A stretch of 64,000 nt of DNA from Colwellia sp. M166 (GTDB lineage Bacteria > Pseudomonadota > Gammaproteobacteria > Enterobacterales > Alteromonadaceae). The notes beneath the pieces were generated by a model, which saw nothing but the letters and a program-made list of their open reading frames with translations, ran no database searches and was not told the DNA's origin. Both the position numbers and the translations under genes were made by a program. The stretch spans positions 3,596,001 to 3,660,000 of the forward strand of contig NZ_CP040755.1 of assembly GCF_024585285.1 (NCBI RefSeq), read 5' to 3'. Of the stretch, positions 38,498 through 48,029 are shown piece after piece (within the stretch, counting starts at the first letter, position 1; every line of letters starts with the position of its first letter).

Positions 38498-39007
38498 TTA
38501 ATCAGATAGCTCAGTGACAGTATCTACGCTTGTTATTGGTAATAGTTTTCTTATACTGGCTAAATTAGCGCTAGTAATGGGGTTTTGATCAATGGCAACA
38601 GCTACTTCAAAATCTTTTAAGGCCGCTGTTAGCTGGTTTTTTCTGTAGCGGGCAACACCACGGTTACTGTAATTTAACGCCGTTAAATAGCGTACTTTGC
38701 TGTTTGCATGTCCCAGAGATTCTAAGCTGTTAATTGCTGAGGTGCAGGTCGATTCAGATTCAGTGTTATAGCTTGCTTGTAAATAGGCTACACATAAACT
38801 CATTTTACTGGCGTAGAAGTCATTATCCTTTTTATTCGTTGTTAGCTTCTCTATGCTTGAGGCTAACTCACCTTTGGCAATGTCTACGCTACCAATAGCA
38901 CCTTTTACTACCGCAACTTTAAATTTTGCTTCAGCTGCTGAGGCTGAATTAGTCGTAGTTAGCAATAAAGTCGCTAATATTGAGCTGATAAAAATAGCTT
39001 TTTTCAT
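38498..39007 (-). CDS. secreted TPR-like hypothetical protein
   Basis: 169 residues from the ATG at 39007 (MKKAIFISSILATLLLTTTNSASA, a clear signal peptide); GGAG lies 9 bases upstream, while the ATG five codons earlier has none. The C-terminal half (YSNRGVARYRKNQLTAALKDFEVAVAIDQNPITSANLASIRK in parts) matches a tetratricopeptide repeat: N-x-G-x-A-x-Y ... A-L-x-D-F-x-x-A-x-x-x-D. Two cysteines (LCVAYL, STCTSA) could form a disulphide. Similar small exported repeat proteins occur in Alteromonadales; the role is unknown. Confidence 0.75.
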   Translation of the reverse strand: MKKAIFISSILATLLLTTTNSASAAEAKFKVAVVKGAIGSVDIAKGELASSIEKLTTNKKDNDFYASKMSLCVAYLQASYNTESESTCTSAINSLESLGHANSKVRYLTALNYSNRGVARYRKNQLTAALKDFEVAVAIDQNPITSANLASIRKLLPITSVDTVTELSD

Positions 39008-39154
39008 CTTTATTTTCTCCATCAGTTAAGTACCAAATCGGTACATAACTACTATAGAAATAAGCCGCATTACTGACAAACGATTAAAATAAATTCATTA
39101 AGTGAATTATTTTCACCTATACAGGTTTTAGTGGCAGATTAGCGTGATAAATCA

Positions 39155-40033
39155 TTAAGCAACAAAAGTGTCTTTTACCCATTCAGCAAACAAGGTTAGC
39201 TCAGGACGGTTATCCATATTTTCATGTTGAATAAGGAAATATTTATCATTGGTATTTAATTCTTCGTCAAATAGTTTTACCAACAGTTGCTCACTGAACC
39301 AAGTTTTACTCATTGGTAAGGGCACTAATGCTATGCCCATACCTTGTTGCGCTGCTCGTGCGACACCAAACATGCTGTCGAACTGGATAATCTGTTTTGG
39401 ATCAAAGTCATCAACACCTACCTTGTCAGCCCATTGGTGCCAAGACCATGGGCGTGAACTGTGCAGAATTAACGGAGTTGATTTTAAAGCCTCAAATCCT
39501 GTGTTCTTTAATTTTTTGTACAATTTTTTATTACACGCTGGCGCATAACGAATAGGGAATAGTTCGTGAACTATGTTGGCATTGGGCTTGCCGTTAGCAA
39601 GTACAATTGATAAATCAGCAGACTGTGATTGCTCACTACTGGATTTTACTGTTTCGAGTTGAAGGTTAATGGTTGGGTTGTTCTCAGACCATAACGATAG
39701 GCTTGGAACAAACAACTCACTGGCAAAAAACTCTGGCAAGCTTATGACAATAGTTTGATTTTGTTGTTTTTGTGTAAACTCCGTTATGGTTGATTCTAAT
39801 TGATGAATTATTGGCTGAATTGCCTGATAAAATTGCTTACCAGCACTGGTAAGTTCAATGGTTCGAGTGCCGCGTTTAAAGAGGCTGGTGTCTAATTGTG
39901 CTTCCAGTTGTTTTATCTGGTGACTGACGGCTGATGGTGTTAAAAATAATTGTGATGCTGCATGTTTGAAACTTAAACATTTTGACGCTACGCAAAAAGA
40001 GCGCAGGCCACGTATAGGTGTTTGTATTGACAT
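39155..40033 (-). CDS. LysR family transcriptional regulator (GcvA-like)
   Basis: 292 residues. N-terminal winged helix: LRSFCVASKCLSFKHAASQLFLTPSAVSHQIKQLEAQLDTSLFKRGTRTIELTSAGKQFY, the classic LysR pattern (LTPSAVSHQIKQLE). The C-terminal part is a periplasmic-binding-protein-like effector domain. The first domain is most like the GcvA/AmpR branch. It sits alone with a 600-base non-coding region upstream, divergent from speA, so a role in polyamine control is possible but unsupported. Target and effector cannot be read from sequence. Confidence 0.9.
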   Translation of the reverse strand: MSIQTPIRGLRSFCVASKCLSFKHAASQLFLTPSAVSHQIKQLEAQLDTSLFKRGTRTIELTSAGKQFYQAIQPIIHQLESTITEFTQKQQNQTIVISLPEFFASELFVPSLSLWSENNPTINLQLETVKSSSEQSQSADLSIVLANGKPNANIVHELFPIRYAPACNKKLYKKLKNTGFEALKSTPLILHSSRPWSWHQWADKVGVDDFDPKQIIQFDSMFGVARAAQQGMGIALVPLPMSKTWFSEQLLVKLFDEELNTNDKYFLIQHENMDNRPELTLFAEWVKDTFVA

Positions 40034-40197
40034 AGGTACTATTTTTTAAGAACGACAAACAGCAATAGCAATACTTAAGCCGAAATTTAATCAATTGATT
40101 CTTATAGTTTTATTTTAATTTTAAAGCTGAGGGATCTGATTGGTTGCACCATAATGGTGTTTTTGCACCAAAATAATATTATGGTCAAAACCTAAAG

Positions 40198-40226
40198 AAA
40201 AAAAAAGGACATCAATTGATGTCCTT
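40198..40226 (-). terminator. strong rho-independent terminator, minus strand
   Basis: AAGGACATC at 40205-40213 pairs perfectly with GATGTCCTT at 40218-40226 around AATT; on the minus strand it is followed by nine T (complement of A 40198-40206). No annotated gene upstream on this strand would use it, which implies an unannotated minus-strand transcript. Confidence 0.85.
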
Positions 40227-40285
40227 GAAGTGAAACAAATTAACTAATATAAAAAACGTTTGTAGAATCGGGGAGACTCAAAAAC
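40199..40285 (-). ncRNA. candidate trans-acting small RNA, about 90 nt
   Basis: Defined by a sigma-70 promoter (40292-40320) and the strong terminator at 40198-40226, with no open frame of note between. The transcript would start near 40285 and contain U-rich single-stranded stretches (such as CGTTTTTTATATTAG) before the terminator stem and its U tail, the architecture of Hfq-bound sRNAs. Length and ends are inferred; no known RNA family is recognised. The rest of the 40034-40681 gap holds the LysR and speA upstream regions and nothing else I can identify. Confidence 0.5.
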
Positions 40286-40291
40286 AAGTTC

Positions 40292-40320
40292 ATCTTAAGG
40301 TGATTTTTTATTGCTAGCAA
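40292..40320 (-). promoter_or_regulatory. sigma-70 promoter of the candidate sRNA
   Basis: On the minus strand TTGCTA (40320-40315) and TAAGAT (40297-40292) are separated by exactly 17 bases. Both hexamers match four of six consensus positions or better. Confidence 0.5.
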
Positions 40321-40681
40321 ACGAGAAAAATTCATTTAATAAGTGAATTATTTTCATTTATCACTTAAGTGAGCCATTTAGCGAGAAATATCAGTTTTTA
40401 TGGGCAAACTTTTCGATAGAGTTAATTTTTAATCGCCAAAAATTGCTATAAGCGCTGGTTTCAAACCCAATAGAAACAATATTTGTCTTTTTTTACAGAG
40501 CAAGTGATGTAAATCGATTTAATTCCTTTTAATTCATCACACTGTAGGGTTGGTTCAAAAAAATTTATCACATTGGCTTTTTTTATTTGTTGGACTTTCG
40601 GGGCCGACTTTATTTTAATGCGCGTCAATTACATACTGACTAAGTTATCTAGATACTTATTACCCAATTAAAGGAAAAGAA

Positions 40682-42595
40682 ATGAAGGAAACCTCGCCAC
40701 TTGATGATGTGAGAGCATGTTACAACGTACGCCATTGGAGCCAAGGATATTTTGGCATTAATGACGGCGGCGATGTTTACGTATCACCAGTTCATGACAA
40801 TAAAGCTCTGACGGTTAATTTGAGTACTATTGTTGAAAGAATTCAAGATAAAGGCTTAACATTACCGGTGTTGGTGCGTTTTCCACAAATTCTTCATCAT
40901 CGGGTTAATAGCTTGTGTGAAGCGTTTAATCATGCCATTGCGCAATATGGTTACAAAGAAAAGTATCTCTTAGTTTATCCGATTAAAGTTAATCAGCAAC
41001 GTGAAGTTGTTAACGAGATATTAGCCAGTCAGTATGATAAAGAAGTAAAACAGCTGGGTTTAGAGGCCGGCAGTAAAGCAGAATTACTGGCGGTTTTGGC
41101 TCTGGCTGACAAAGTATCTTCTGTTATTGTCTGTAATGGCTATAAAGACAGAGAATACGTTCGTCTTGCGTTAATTGGTGAAAAGCTAGGGCACAAAGTT
41201 CATATCGTTTTAGAAAAAATGTCTGAACTTGAAATGGTCTTAACTGAAGCAGAAAAGCTTAATGTTAAACCTCGATTAGGGCTGCGTGTACGCTTGGCTT
41301 CACAAGGAAAAGGCAAGTGGCAAGCAAGTGGTGGAGAAAAATCTAAATTTGGTTTATCAGCCTCGCAAATTATTAAAGTGATAGATGTTTTAAAACAAGA
41401 AGACAAGCTAGATACCTTGACCTTGGTACATTTTCACTTAGGCTCGCAAATTGCGAATATTAGAGATGTAAGACTTGGCGTCAGCGAAGCGGCTAGATTT
41501 TATTGTGAATTACGCCAACTTGGTGCACATATTACGTGTATGGATGTTGGCGGCGGCTTGGCGGTTGATTATGACGGCACACGCAGTCAATCTCATAATT
41601 CGATGAATTATAGTTTAGCTGAGTATGCCAATAACATCGTATACACCATAGGTGATATTTGTAAGGCGTATGAGCAACCTATGCCGATGATTATTTCTGA
41701 ATCGGGGCGCTCATTGACAGCTCATCATGCGGTGTTGATTTCGAATGTCATCGGCGCGGAAAGCTACGAGCCTGAAACATTAGTCACACCAGAAAGCACT
41801 GATAATACCTTGTTAAATAACATGTGGAAGTCATGGCAACAGTTACATGAAGGGATTGATGATAGAGCGTTAATTGAAATTTATCATGACACCCAAAATG
41901 ATGTTAGTGAAGTGCATCATCAATTTGCGTTAGGGCTGGTCAATTTGTCTCAACGCGCATGGGCTGAGCAAATTAATTTGCGTATTTGTTATGAATTAAA
42001 TCAGTTAATGGATGTTAAAAATCGCTTTCATCGTCCGATAGTGGACGATTTAATGGAAAAATTAGCCGCGAAGTACTTTGTTAATTTTTCCTTATTTCAA
42101 TCATTACCGGATGCGTGGGGAATCGATCAAGTATTTCCCGTATTGCCGTTAAATCGATTAGATAGCAAAGATAAAAAGCGCGCTATTTTGCTGGATATTA
42201 CTTGTGACTCTGACGGTACGATTGATCATTACGTTGATGGTCAAGGTATAGAAAGCACCTTATTGGTTCCTCAGTGGCAACAAGATGAACCATATTATAT
42301 GGGATTTTTCCTGGTTGGAGCTTATCAAGAGATTTTAGGCGATATGCATAATCTTTTTGGTGATACGCACAGTGCTGTCGTGTTTTTAGAGGAAGACGGG
42401 GAAATTAATATTTCTGAAATTAATGAAGGAGATATGGTTGAAGATATGCTCAATTATGTGCATTTAGATGCTGAAGATTTCAAGAAAACTTATGAAATGT
42501 TAGTGAATGCTAAGTTGCCTGAAAGTGAGCGAGAAGAGATATATGCTGAGTTAGTTGCCGGTTTAAACGGCTATACTTATTTGGAAGACTTGTAG
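40682..42595 (+). CDS. speA: biosynthetic arginine decarboxylase
   Basis: PLP enzyme that converts arginine to agmatine, first step of putrescine synthesis. 637 residues, the usual length. Motifs: [15 protein letters not shown], the PLP lysine in [80 protein letters not shown], and the late cysteine region [25 protein letters not shown] lies upstream of the ATG. speB begins 11 bases downstream, so agmatine is handed to the next enzyme of the same operon. Confidence 0.97.
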   Translation: MKETSPLDDVRACYNVRHWSQGYFGINDGGDVYVSPVHDNKALTVNLSTIVERIQDKGLTLPVLVRFPQILHHRVNSLCEAFNHAIAQYGYKEKYLLVYPIKVNQQREVVNEILASQYDKEVKQLGLEAGSKAELLAVLALADKVSSVIVCNGYKDREYVRLALIGEKLGHKVHIVLEKMSELEMVLTEAEKLNVKPRLGLRVRLASQGKGKWQASGGEKSKFGLSASQIIKVIDVLKQEDKLDTLTLVHFHLGSQIANIRDVRLGVSEAARFYCELRQLGAHITCMDVGGGLAVDYDGTRSQSHNSMNYSLAEYANNIVYTIGDICKAYEQPMPMIISESGRSLTAHHAVLISNVIGAESYEPETLVTPESTDNTLLNNMWKSWQQLHEGIDDRALIEIYHDTQNDVSEVHHQFALGLVNLSQRAWAEQINLRICYELNQLMDVKNRFHRPIVDDLMEKLAAKYFVNFSLFQSLPDAWGIDQVFPVLPLNRLDSKDKKRAILLDITCDSDGTIDHYVDGQGIESTLLVPQWQQDEPYYMGFFLVGAYQEILGDMHNLFGDTHSAVVFLEEDGEINISEINEGDMVEDMLNYVHLDAEDFKKTYEMLVNAKLPESEREEIYAELVAGLNGYTYLEDL

Positions 42596-42606
42596 CAGGA
42601 AAGCAG

Positions 42607-43551
42607 ATGAAAAATATTTTTCAGCAAGTAGATAATTCAATATATTCCAATGCGATGACGTTTTTACGTCAGCCACTGTCAACTAATCCGGTCAATAGTG
42701 ATGCTGATATTGTAATATTAGGGCTGCCATTTGATATGGCTACAACAGGGCGCTCAGGCGCCCGCATGGGACCTACCGCGATTAGACAGGCCTCAGTGAA
42801 CTTAGCGTGGGAAGGAAAACGTTTTCCTTGGCCGTTTAGTTTAACGCGCCATACCAACATTGTTGATGCGGGTGATTTAGTTTATAGCTGTGGTGATGCT
42901 GCACAATTTTGTGATTTGGTTGAAGCTGCAGCTTCGCAATTACTGGCTGCGAATAAAACCATTTTAGCGCTTGGTGGCGATCACTTTGTCACCTTGCCGC
43001 TATTGAGAGCTTACGCAAAAAAATTTGGTAAAATGGCCTTAATTCATTTTGATGCGCATACCGATACTTATAGTAATGGCAGCAAATATGATCATGGCAC
43101 CATGTTTTTTCATGCCCCTAATGAAGGCATTATTGATAAAGATGCTTCCATTCAAATTGGTATTCGCACCAACTACAAAAAGAAAGATCATGGCTTTGAG
43201 GTGATAGATGCACCACAAGCCAATGATCTTGGTGTGGAAGAAATAACGCAGCGGATACGCGAGCGCGTAAAAAATTTACCGGTGTATTTAACCTTTGATA
43301 TTGACTGTTTAGACCCTGCATTTGCACCTGGTACCGGTACGCCGGTGTGCGGTGGCTTAACAACCGATAAAGTGCTGAAAATATTAAGAGGTTTATCAGG
43401 GCTCAATATTATTGGCATGGACGTTGTTGAAGTAGCACCAAGCTATGATAATAGCGACGTTACTGCGTTAGCTGCGGCAACCATAGGCGTTGAGTTGATG
43501 CACTTGTGGACAACTAAGCATAAATTAGCGCATAAAAGCGTGAATAAATAG
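42607..43551 (+). CDS. speB: agmatinase
   Basis: Manganese ureohydrolase producing putrescine and urea from agmatine. 314 residues. Metal ligands are visible: [12 protein letters not shown] (His), [11 protein letters not shown] (Asp, His, Asp), and [26 protein letters not shown] (Asp, Asp). The agmatinase-type [11 protein letters not shown] follows. Full length, intact. It is 11 bases after speA, and a long terminator follows. Putrescine from this pair could feed polyamine conjugation, but no spermidine genes are in the window. Confidence 0.97.
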   Translation: MKNIFQQVDNSIYSNAMTFLRQPLSTNPVNSDADIVILGLPFDMATTGRSGARMGPTAIRQASVNLAWEGKRFPWPFSLTRHTNIVDAGDLVYSCGDAAQFCDLVEAAASQLLAANKTILALGGDHFVTLPLLRAYAKKFGKMALIHFDAHTDTYSNGSKYDHGTMFFHAPNEGIIDKDASIQIGIRTNYKKKDHGFEVIDAPQANDLGVEEITQRIRERVKNLPVYLTFDIDCLDPAFAPGTGTPVCGGLTTDKVLKILRGLSGLNIIGMDVVEVAPSYDNSDVTALAAATIGVELMHLWTTKHKLAHKSVNK

Positions 43552-43625
43552 TTAAATAGCAAAATAGTAGCCTAAGCTAAGCTGCGACACACAATATCAA
43601 ACAGCAATATAAGCTCAAATCAATT

Positions 43626-43664
43626 TAATAAACAGCGCAATACATTTAATTGCGCTGTTTATTA
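43626..43664. terminator. bidirectional terminator between speB and the RMD1 gene
   Basis: A perfect 16-bp stem: TAATAAACAGCGCAAT at 43626-43641 with ATTGCGCTGTTTATTA at 43649-43664, loop ACATTTA. Located between convergent genes, so it can serve both. The T run is weak. Confidence 0.75.
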
Positions 43665-43740
43665 TCAAACACCTAATGTTATGACCAAAACCTAACTAAT
43701 ACCTAGCAATTTAAATTGGATTTAAGCATAACGATGATAC

Positions 43741-44583
43741 TTAAGTTATTTTTCTGATCTCTTCCGTAAAATATATAACGATTTCAATAGCGATCAAGAC
43801 AATAATAATCCATTCCAAAAATGACGAATGTTGATGCTTTTGCTCATCAGCTAACATTTCGAATAATTCATGAATCGTAGCGAGCTTTTTAGATAATAAA
43901 TCAACACGTTGATGAATTTCTAGATAACGAACAACGGCATTATAAACTGATTCAAACTCTGGATATTCCCAGAAAAAATCAGGGGTATCTAATAAACCAT
44001 AATGCAAAATAATATCGCTTTTAGTACTAAATAGCGTGCCTCTTATTTTCGCAATATCTTTACGGTTTAAGGCTATTTTTCCCGTCTTAGCCAATGCTTC
44101 TGGCAAATGTGAATAATCAGTAATGGTATTTTGTGCTTTTAATTCATACTCCATCAGCTTTATTGATTGCGCCAACGCATGACTGATGGCTAATCGTGTA
44201 AGCGGATTTTTGTCAGGTACATTGATAGTGTCTTTACTGATTTTTATGTCAGCGCTGAAGGCAAAACGAAAATGCTCTTCTATATTCTGTAGTTGGCTAT
44301 TTTCTTGGCGTAACAAGCGATTGATTAACGCTTGACGTTCATCTTCATCGACAGCCCAAAAAACAATGACGCCATAATCAAATAACCAGTATTCACCTGT
44401 TGGTAAAGCAACTTGAATGGCATCTCTGTATCGAACAGCGCGTTCACTAATCGATTTATCCGCTGAAATTAATTCAGCAGATGCGTCGTCATTAAGGTTG
44501 TAAACGGATAATCTATCGTGACTGAAAGAAGCCGTTTCTTCAGATGTCAGGGTTAAGCTATTGGTACTCATGTTTATACTCAT
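43741..44583 (-). CDS. RMD1/YagE (DUF155) family membrane protein
   Basis: 280 residues. Family core: YRDAIQVALPTGEYWLFDYGVIVFWAVDEDERQALINRLL, then ALAQSIKLMEYELKAQNTI, and FFWEYPEFESVYNAVVRYLEIHQRVDLLSKKLATIHELFEMLADEQ. One C-terminal membrane segment (SSFLEWIIIVLIAIEIVIYF) anchors it, with the bulk cytoplasmic. In yeast Rmd1/Rmd8 and related mitochondrial proteins the domain is linked to organelle translation or meiotic division; the bacterial function is unknown. It lies 20 bases downstream of the ATP-grasp gene and is surely in its operon. Confidence 0.85.
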   Translation of the reverse strand: MSINMSTNSLTLTSEETASFSHDRLSVYNLNDDASAELISADKSISERAVRYRDAIQVALPTGEYWLFDYGVIVFWAVDEDERQALINRLLRQENSQLQNIEEHFRFAFSADIKISKDTINVPDKNPLTRLAISHALAQSIKLMEYELKAQNTITDYSHLPEALAKTGKIALNRKDIAKIRGTLFSTKSDIILHYGLLDTPDFFWEYPEFESVYNAVVRYLEIHQRVDLLSKKLATIHELFEMLADEQKHQHSSFLEWIIIVLIAIEIVIYFTEEIRKIT

Positions 44584-44603
44584 TTTACAGTTTATTTTTG
44601 TTG

Positions 44604-46115
44604 TTAATTTACGGTATTTTTGCGGCGTTCCATTTTGCGCAAAAATTCATTCATAATTATTCGGTATAATTCATCACCTGAATATCCATCCTCAACACCA
44701 CTATCAATGCTTGGGTTGTCATTAATTTCGATGACATAGCCTTGGTTGTTTATTTCTTTTATATCGACACCATAAAAACCATCACCAATTAACTTGGTCG
44801 ACTTTATTGCCGCCTCGATAACAACTTTAGGCACTTCAAATGTCGGTAATGTTGTGAAGTTTCCAGAAGCAACTCGTGACTTGCCGTGTTGATATATCTG
44901 CCAATGATTGCGCACCATAAAATATTTACAGGCATAAATTGGCTTGTGGTTTAAAATGCCAATGCGCCAGTCAAACTCGGTGTACAAATACTCTTGAGCC
45001 AGCAATAAAGACGAGCGTTGAAATAACCGTTGTAGGGCGTTATCAAGCTCGGTTTTATTTTTGACTTTTTCTACTCCAATAGAAAAAGCACCATCAGGTA
45101 TTTTTAGTACAAGTGGGTAGCCTAAAATGGCTACTTTACTGTCAATCTGGTCTTGCTCTGCAATACTGAGTATAAAAGTTTTAGGGGCATTTACTTTGTT
45201 TACCGCAAATAAATCAGCAAGGTAGACTTTGTTCGTACAATGCAAAATTGAAGTAGGATCATCAATAACCACCAAACCTTCTAACTCGGCTTTTTTGGCA
45301 AATCGATAGCTAAAGTTATCAATGGATGTCGTGGTGCGAATAAAAAGGCCATCAAATTCAGGTAAGCGCAGGTAGTCTTGCTGTGTTATCAATTCACAAT
45401 CAATACCTAATGATTTACCAGCAGCAATAAATTTTTTTAATGCCGAGTTATCAGAAGGTGGTAGTTTCTCTTGAGGATCGACTAAAATAGCTAAGTCAAA
45501 ACGATAGTTTTTACTTGCAGGTTTTTTACGCCATACTTTTCCACTAAAGTTATCTAAGGCATCAGCAAATTCCTCAGCTTCTCGTTCGTTTAATGAATCA
45601 GGGCTTACCGCATCAATAGCTTGTACTTGCCAGCCACCATTAAAGTTCAACGTAATACGCAAAATAGGATATGGAAAATGTTCGAACACCTTACGCGCCA
45701 ATTCCTCATATTCAGATTGAGCTGTTCTACCAAAATAACTAACCAAATGAATTGGCATTAACGGCGTAACATCAGGCACTTGCCAATTAAAGGCTGCTTT
45801 AGAGAGCAACTTTGGCATAAAGCTTAATGTGAGATGGGTCAATTCCTGCTGGCTGAGATCATTTAGCGTGCTAATTGACGGAATAACATTATGGCCTCGG
45901 GCTTCAGCTATCAGTGAGCAATAGTAACCTAGCGATAAATACGCGTGGCTTTTACATAAATTTATCACTCTTAAGCGTGATTTTTTGCCTGCTTTAGCGG
46001 TAAGGTTTATTGGATACTGATGAGCAAGAAATTGCTCAAAAGTTATAACCTGTTCAGGGTTTAAATGGCACTCCCAATCTGCTTGACTATCAATAACTAT
46101 CATGGTGTTTGGCAT
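44604..46115 (-). CDS. RimK-type ATP-grasp ligase with N-terminal RLAN domain
   Basis: About 503 residues from ATG 46115 (a TTG at 46127 and an ATG at 46103 are alternatives; the ribosome site is unclear). The first 200 residues match the N-terminal domain seen on a group of RimK-like proteins (MIVIDSQADWECHLN ... INLCKSHAYLSLGYYCSLIAEARGH). The ATP-grasp part has VLKIPDGAFSIGVEKV, LLAQEYLYTEFDWRIGIL, YGVDIKEIN and the metal-binding VIEINDNPSIDSG, all intact. RimK adds glutamates to protein S6; this subgroup has no proven substrate. Likely forms C-N bonds on a peptide or protein. First gene of the RMD1 operon, divergent from the GNAT-C39 gene. Confidence 0.87.
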   Translation of the reverse strand: MPNTMIVIDSQADWECHLNPEQVITFEQFLAHQYPINLTAKAGKKSRLRVINLCKSHAYLSLGYYCSLIAEARGHNVIPSISTLNDLSQQELTHLTLSFMPKLLSKAAFNWQVPDVTPLMPIHLVSYFGRTAQSEYEELARKVFEHFPYPILRITLNFNGGWQVQAIDAVSPDSLNEREAEEFADALDNFSGKVWRKKPASKNYRFDLAILVDPQEKLPPSDNSALKKFIAAGKSLGIDCELITQQDYLRLPEFDGLFIRTTTSIDNFSYRFAKKAELEGLVVIDDPTSILHCTNKVYLADLFAVNKVNAPKTFILSIAEQDQIDSKVAILGYPLVLKIPDGAFSIGVEKVKNKTELDNALQRLFQRSSLLLAQEYLYTEFDWRIGILNHKPIYACKYFMVRNHWQIYQHGKSRVASGNFTTLPTFEVPKVVIEAAIKSTKLIGDGFYGVDIKEINNQGYVIEINDNPSIDSGVEDGYSGDELYRIIMNEFLRKMERRKNTVN

Positions 46116-46350
46116 AATAAAGACCAATAAAAATTTCCTGCAGTATGAGCGTCAACAAAAAAATATCAAACGTATTATTTTGTTGTTATTGATAAAAAAA
46201 ATTACGTATAACTTTATAAGATGAACAGTATATTATTCGCGCTTATAGCCCTTAATATAGTCACTCTGGTAAATATAACTGTTTGCATACGGTGTTAATT
46301 GCCAACTTATTTACTATGAAATTAATTGTGCATTAGTGAGTTTAAAAGTA

Positions 46351-47472
46351 ATGAACCTCAATACCCATTCACCTGTTGAAACAATAAACATTGTGCCCGC
46401 ATCATTAACGCATTTAGACGCCTTAATAAGCCTAGAAAATACGTGCTTTAGCTCAGATAAATTAAGTCGTCGAAGTTTTAAACGCTTCATTACTAATGCT
46501 CAAAGTGTTTTTTTCGTGGTACTAATGGCTGATGAAGTTGTTGGCTATTTACTCACAATATTTCATCGTGGTACACGTTTAGCTCGGCTATATTCTATGG
46601 CGGTATCGCCTCAGTATCGAGGGCGAGGTATTGCGCGTTCATTGATGAAAAAAGGTGAATTGGCAGCAGAAGAAAAAGGCGCACACTATTATCGCTTAGA
46701 AGTAAGTACTGAAAATACCTTAGCAATTAACCTTTATCATTCGTTGGGCTTTAAAGAATTCAAACTGATCAAGCAATACTATCAAGATCATACCGATGCG
46801 CTGCGAATGCAAAAGCGTATTCGATATTATCAACGTTCAAGTGTTCACACCGTTATTCCTTGGTTTGCTCAAAGCACACCATTTACTTGTGGCCCAGCGT
46901 CACTGATGATGGCAATTGCGGGATTAAAAAAAGGCTATACATTCTCACTTGAAGAAGAGTTAGCAATATGGCGTGAAGCAACCACTATTTACATGACCTC
47001 AGGGCATGGTGGTTGCCACCCATTAGGCTTAGCATTAGCAGCTAAAGCACGAGGTGTTGAAGCGCAGGTATGGATAAACAGTACCGAGCCCTTATTTGTT
47101 GACGGTGTTCGTAATGAAGATAAAAAAAACATTATTACAACAGTGCACCATCATTTTGTTCGGCAGTCTGTCAATGCAAAACTACCTATACACTATGAAA
47201 ACATTAGTACAGATATTATTAAAAAAGCCTGCAATGAAGGGGCTTTTACCATGATATTAATTAGCACTTACCGCATGGACAAAAAAAAAGCACCACACTG
47301 GGTTGTGGTGAGTGGTTATGATGAAAAGTGTTTTTATCTTCATGATCCTGATCCTAATGAACACGACCAAGATCAGGTTGATTGTCAATATCTTCCTATT
47401 GCGCATCAAGACTTTGAGCGAATGTCGGTGTTTGGTTCAAATAGGATGCGTACAGCGATTGTTCTCAAATAA
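46351..47472 (+). CDS. GNAT acetyltransferase fused to peptidase C39-like domain
   Basis: 373 residues from ATG 46351; a GTG at 46336 is an alternative. Residues 10-155 are a RimI-like GNAT domain with the acetyl-CoA loop in YSMAVSPQYRGRGIARSLM and YHSLGFKEF. From about 168 a C39-like papain-fold domain follows: the nucleophile cysteine is C180 in QSTPFTCGPASLMMAI, the histidine in APHWVVVSGYD, and the following Asp in FYLHDPDP. Both active sites look complete. The combination implies acetylation and cleavage or transacylation on the same substrate, probably a peptide. Divergent from the ATP-grasp gene, 235 bases apart, with which it co-occurs in related bacteria as far as I recall. Confidence 0.87.
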   Translation: MNLNTHSPVETINIVPASLTHLDALISLENTCFSSDKLSRRSFKRFITNAQSVFFVVLMADEVVGYLLTIFHRGTRLARLYSMAVSPQYRGRGIARSLMKKGELAAEEKGAHYYRLEVSTENTLAINLYHSLGFKEFKLIKQYYQDHTDALRMQKRIRYYQRSSVHTVIPWFAQSTPFTCGPASLMMAIAGLKKGYTFSLEEELAIWREATTIYMTSGHGGCHPLGLALAAKARGVEAQVWINSTEPLFVDGVRNEDKKNIITTVHHHFVRQSVNAKLPIHYENISTDIIKKACNEGAFTMILISTYRMDKKKAPHWVVVSGYDEKCFYLHDPDPNEHDQDQVDCQYLPIAHQDFERMSVFGSNRMRTAIVLK

Positions 47473-47652
47473 CTGCTCAGCAGAGCCTTAACGTTAAGTT
47501 AATGAAAAATATTGATTGAAGACCTGAATTTTTTTCATTTTGATTCTTTGATATTTAGTGACATTATCTCGCTAACTTCATTGAATTAACGGCCTTTGTT
47601 AGCATTAAACTGTTGAAGCTATTAACACTCCCATTTTCTAGTAGGAAAAAAT

Positions 47653-47892
47653 ATGAAAGATTTAGCATTGGTGATAATCATTTTAACTATGTTAACTTGC
47701 TTGAGTTTGAATGTAGAAATTAGATCATCGATGGATGCAAAACCAGAGATACGAGATAAAACCAAGCTAGTGACGTTAGATGATGCAAGCCCAGTAGCAT
47801 TAGATAATACAACACTAAGTGCAGGCACTGAATGTACGAAAGCACAAGATACTGAAAGTGTTAATTGTCTAAACACGGCTGCGAACCCTTAA
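47653..47892 (+). CDS. small exported peptide, possible substrate of the modification locus
   Basis: 79 residues. AGGAAAAAAT precedes the ATG, a strong ribosome site. The first 20 residues are hydrophobic (KDLALVIIILTMLTCLSLNV), a signal peptide or anchor. The rest is polar, rich in T, D, E, A, with two cysteines near the end (GTECTKAQDTESVNC). No family is recognised. It lies 180 bases after the GNAT-C39 gene and ends in a clear terminator, so it may be the last gene of that unit or an independent gene. Confidence 0.65.
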   Translation: MKDLALVIIILTMLTCLSLNVEIRSSMDAKPEIRDKTKLVTLDDASPVALDNTTLSAGTECTKAQDTESVNCLNTAANP

Positions 47893-48001
47893 TTAAGGCA
47901 CATTGCTAGCGTTTAATTTAGCAGTGGGCTGTTGAGCTAATATACTGTCGGATTTCAATCTGTCTCTGTTTTTCAATTGTAATTTTTCAAAAGCAATAAC
48001 T

Positions 48002-48029
48002 AAGCCTCACCGTAATGTGAGGCTTTTTT
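48002..48029 (+). terminator. rho-independent terminator after the small exported peptide
   Basis: AAGCCTCAC at 48002-48010 pairs with GTGAGGCTT at 48017-48025 around CGTAAT, and TTTT follows, giving six T at 48024-48029. Confidence 0.85.
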
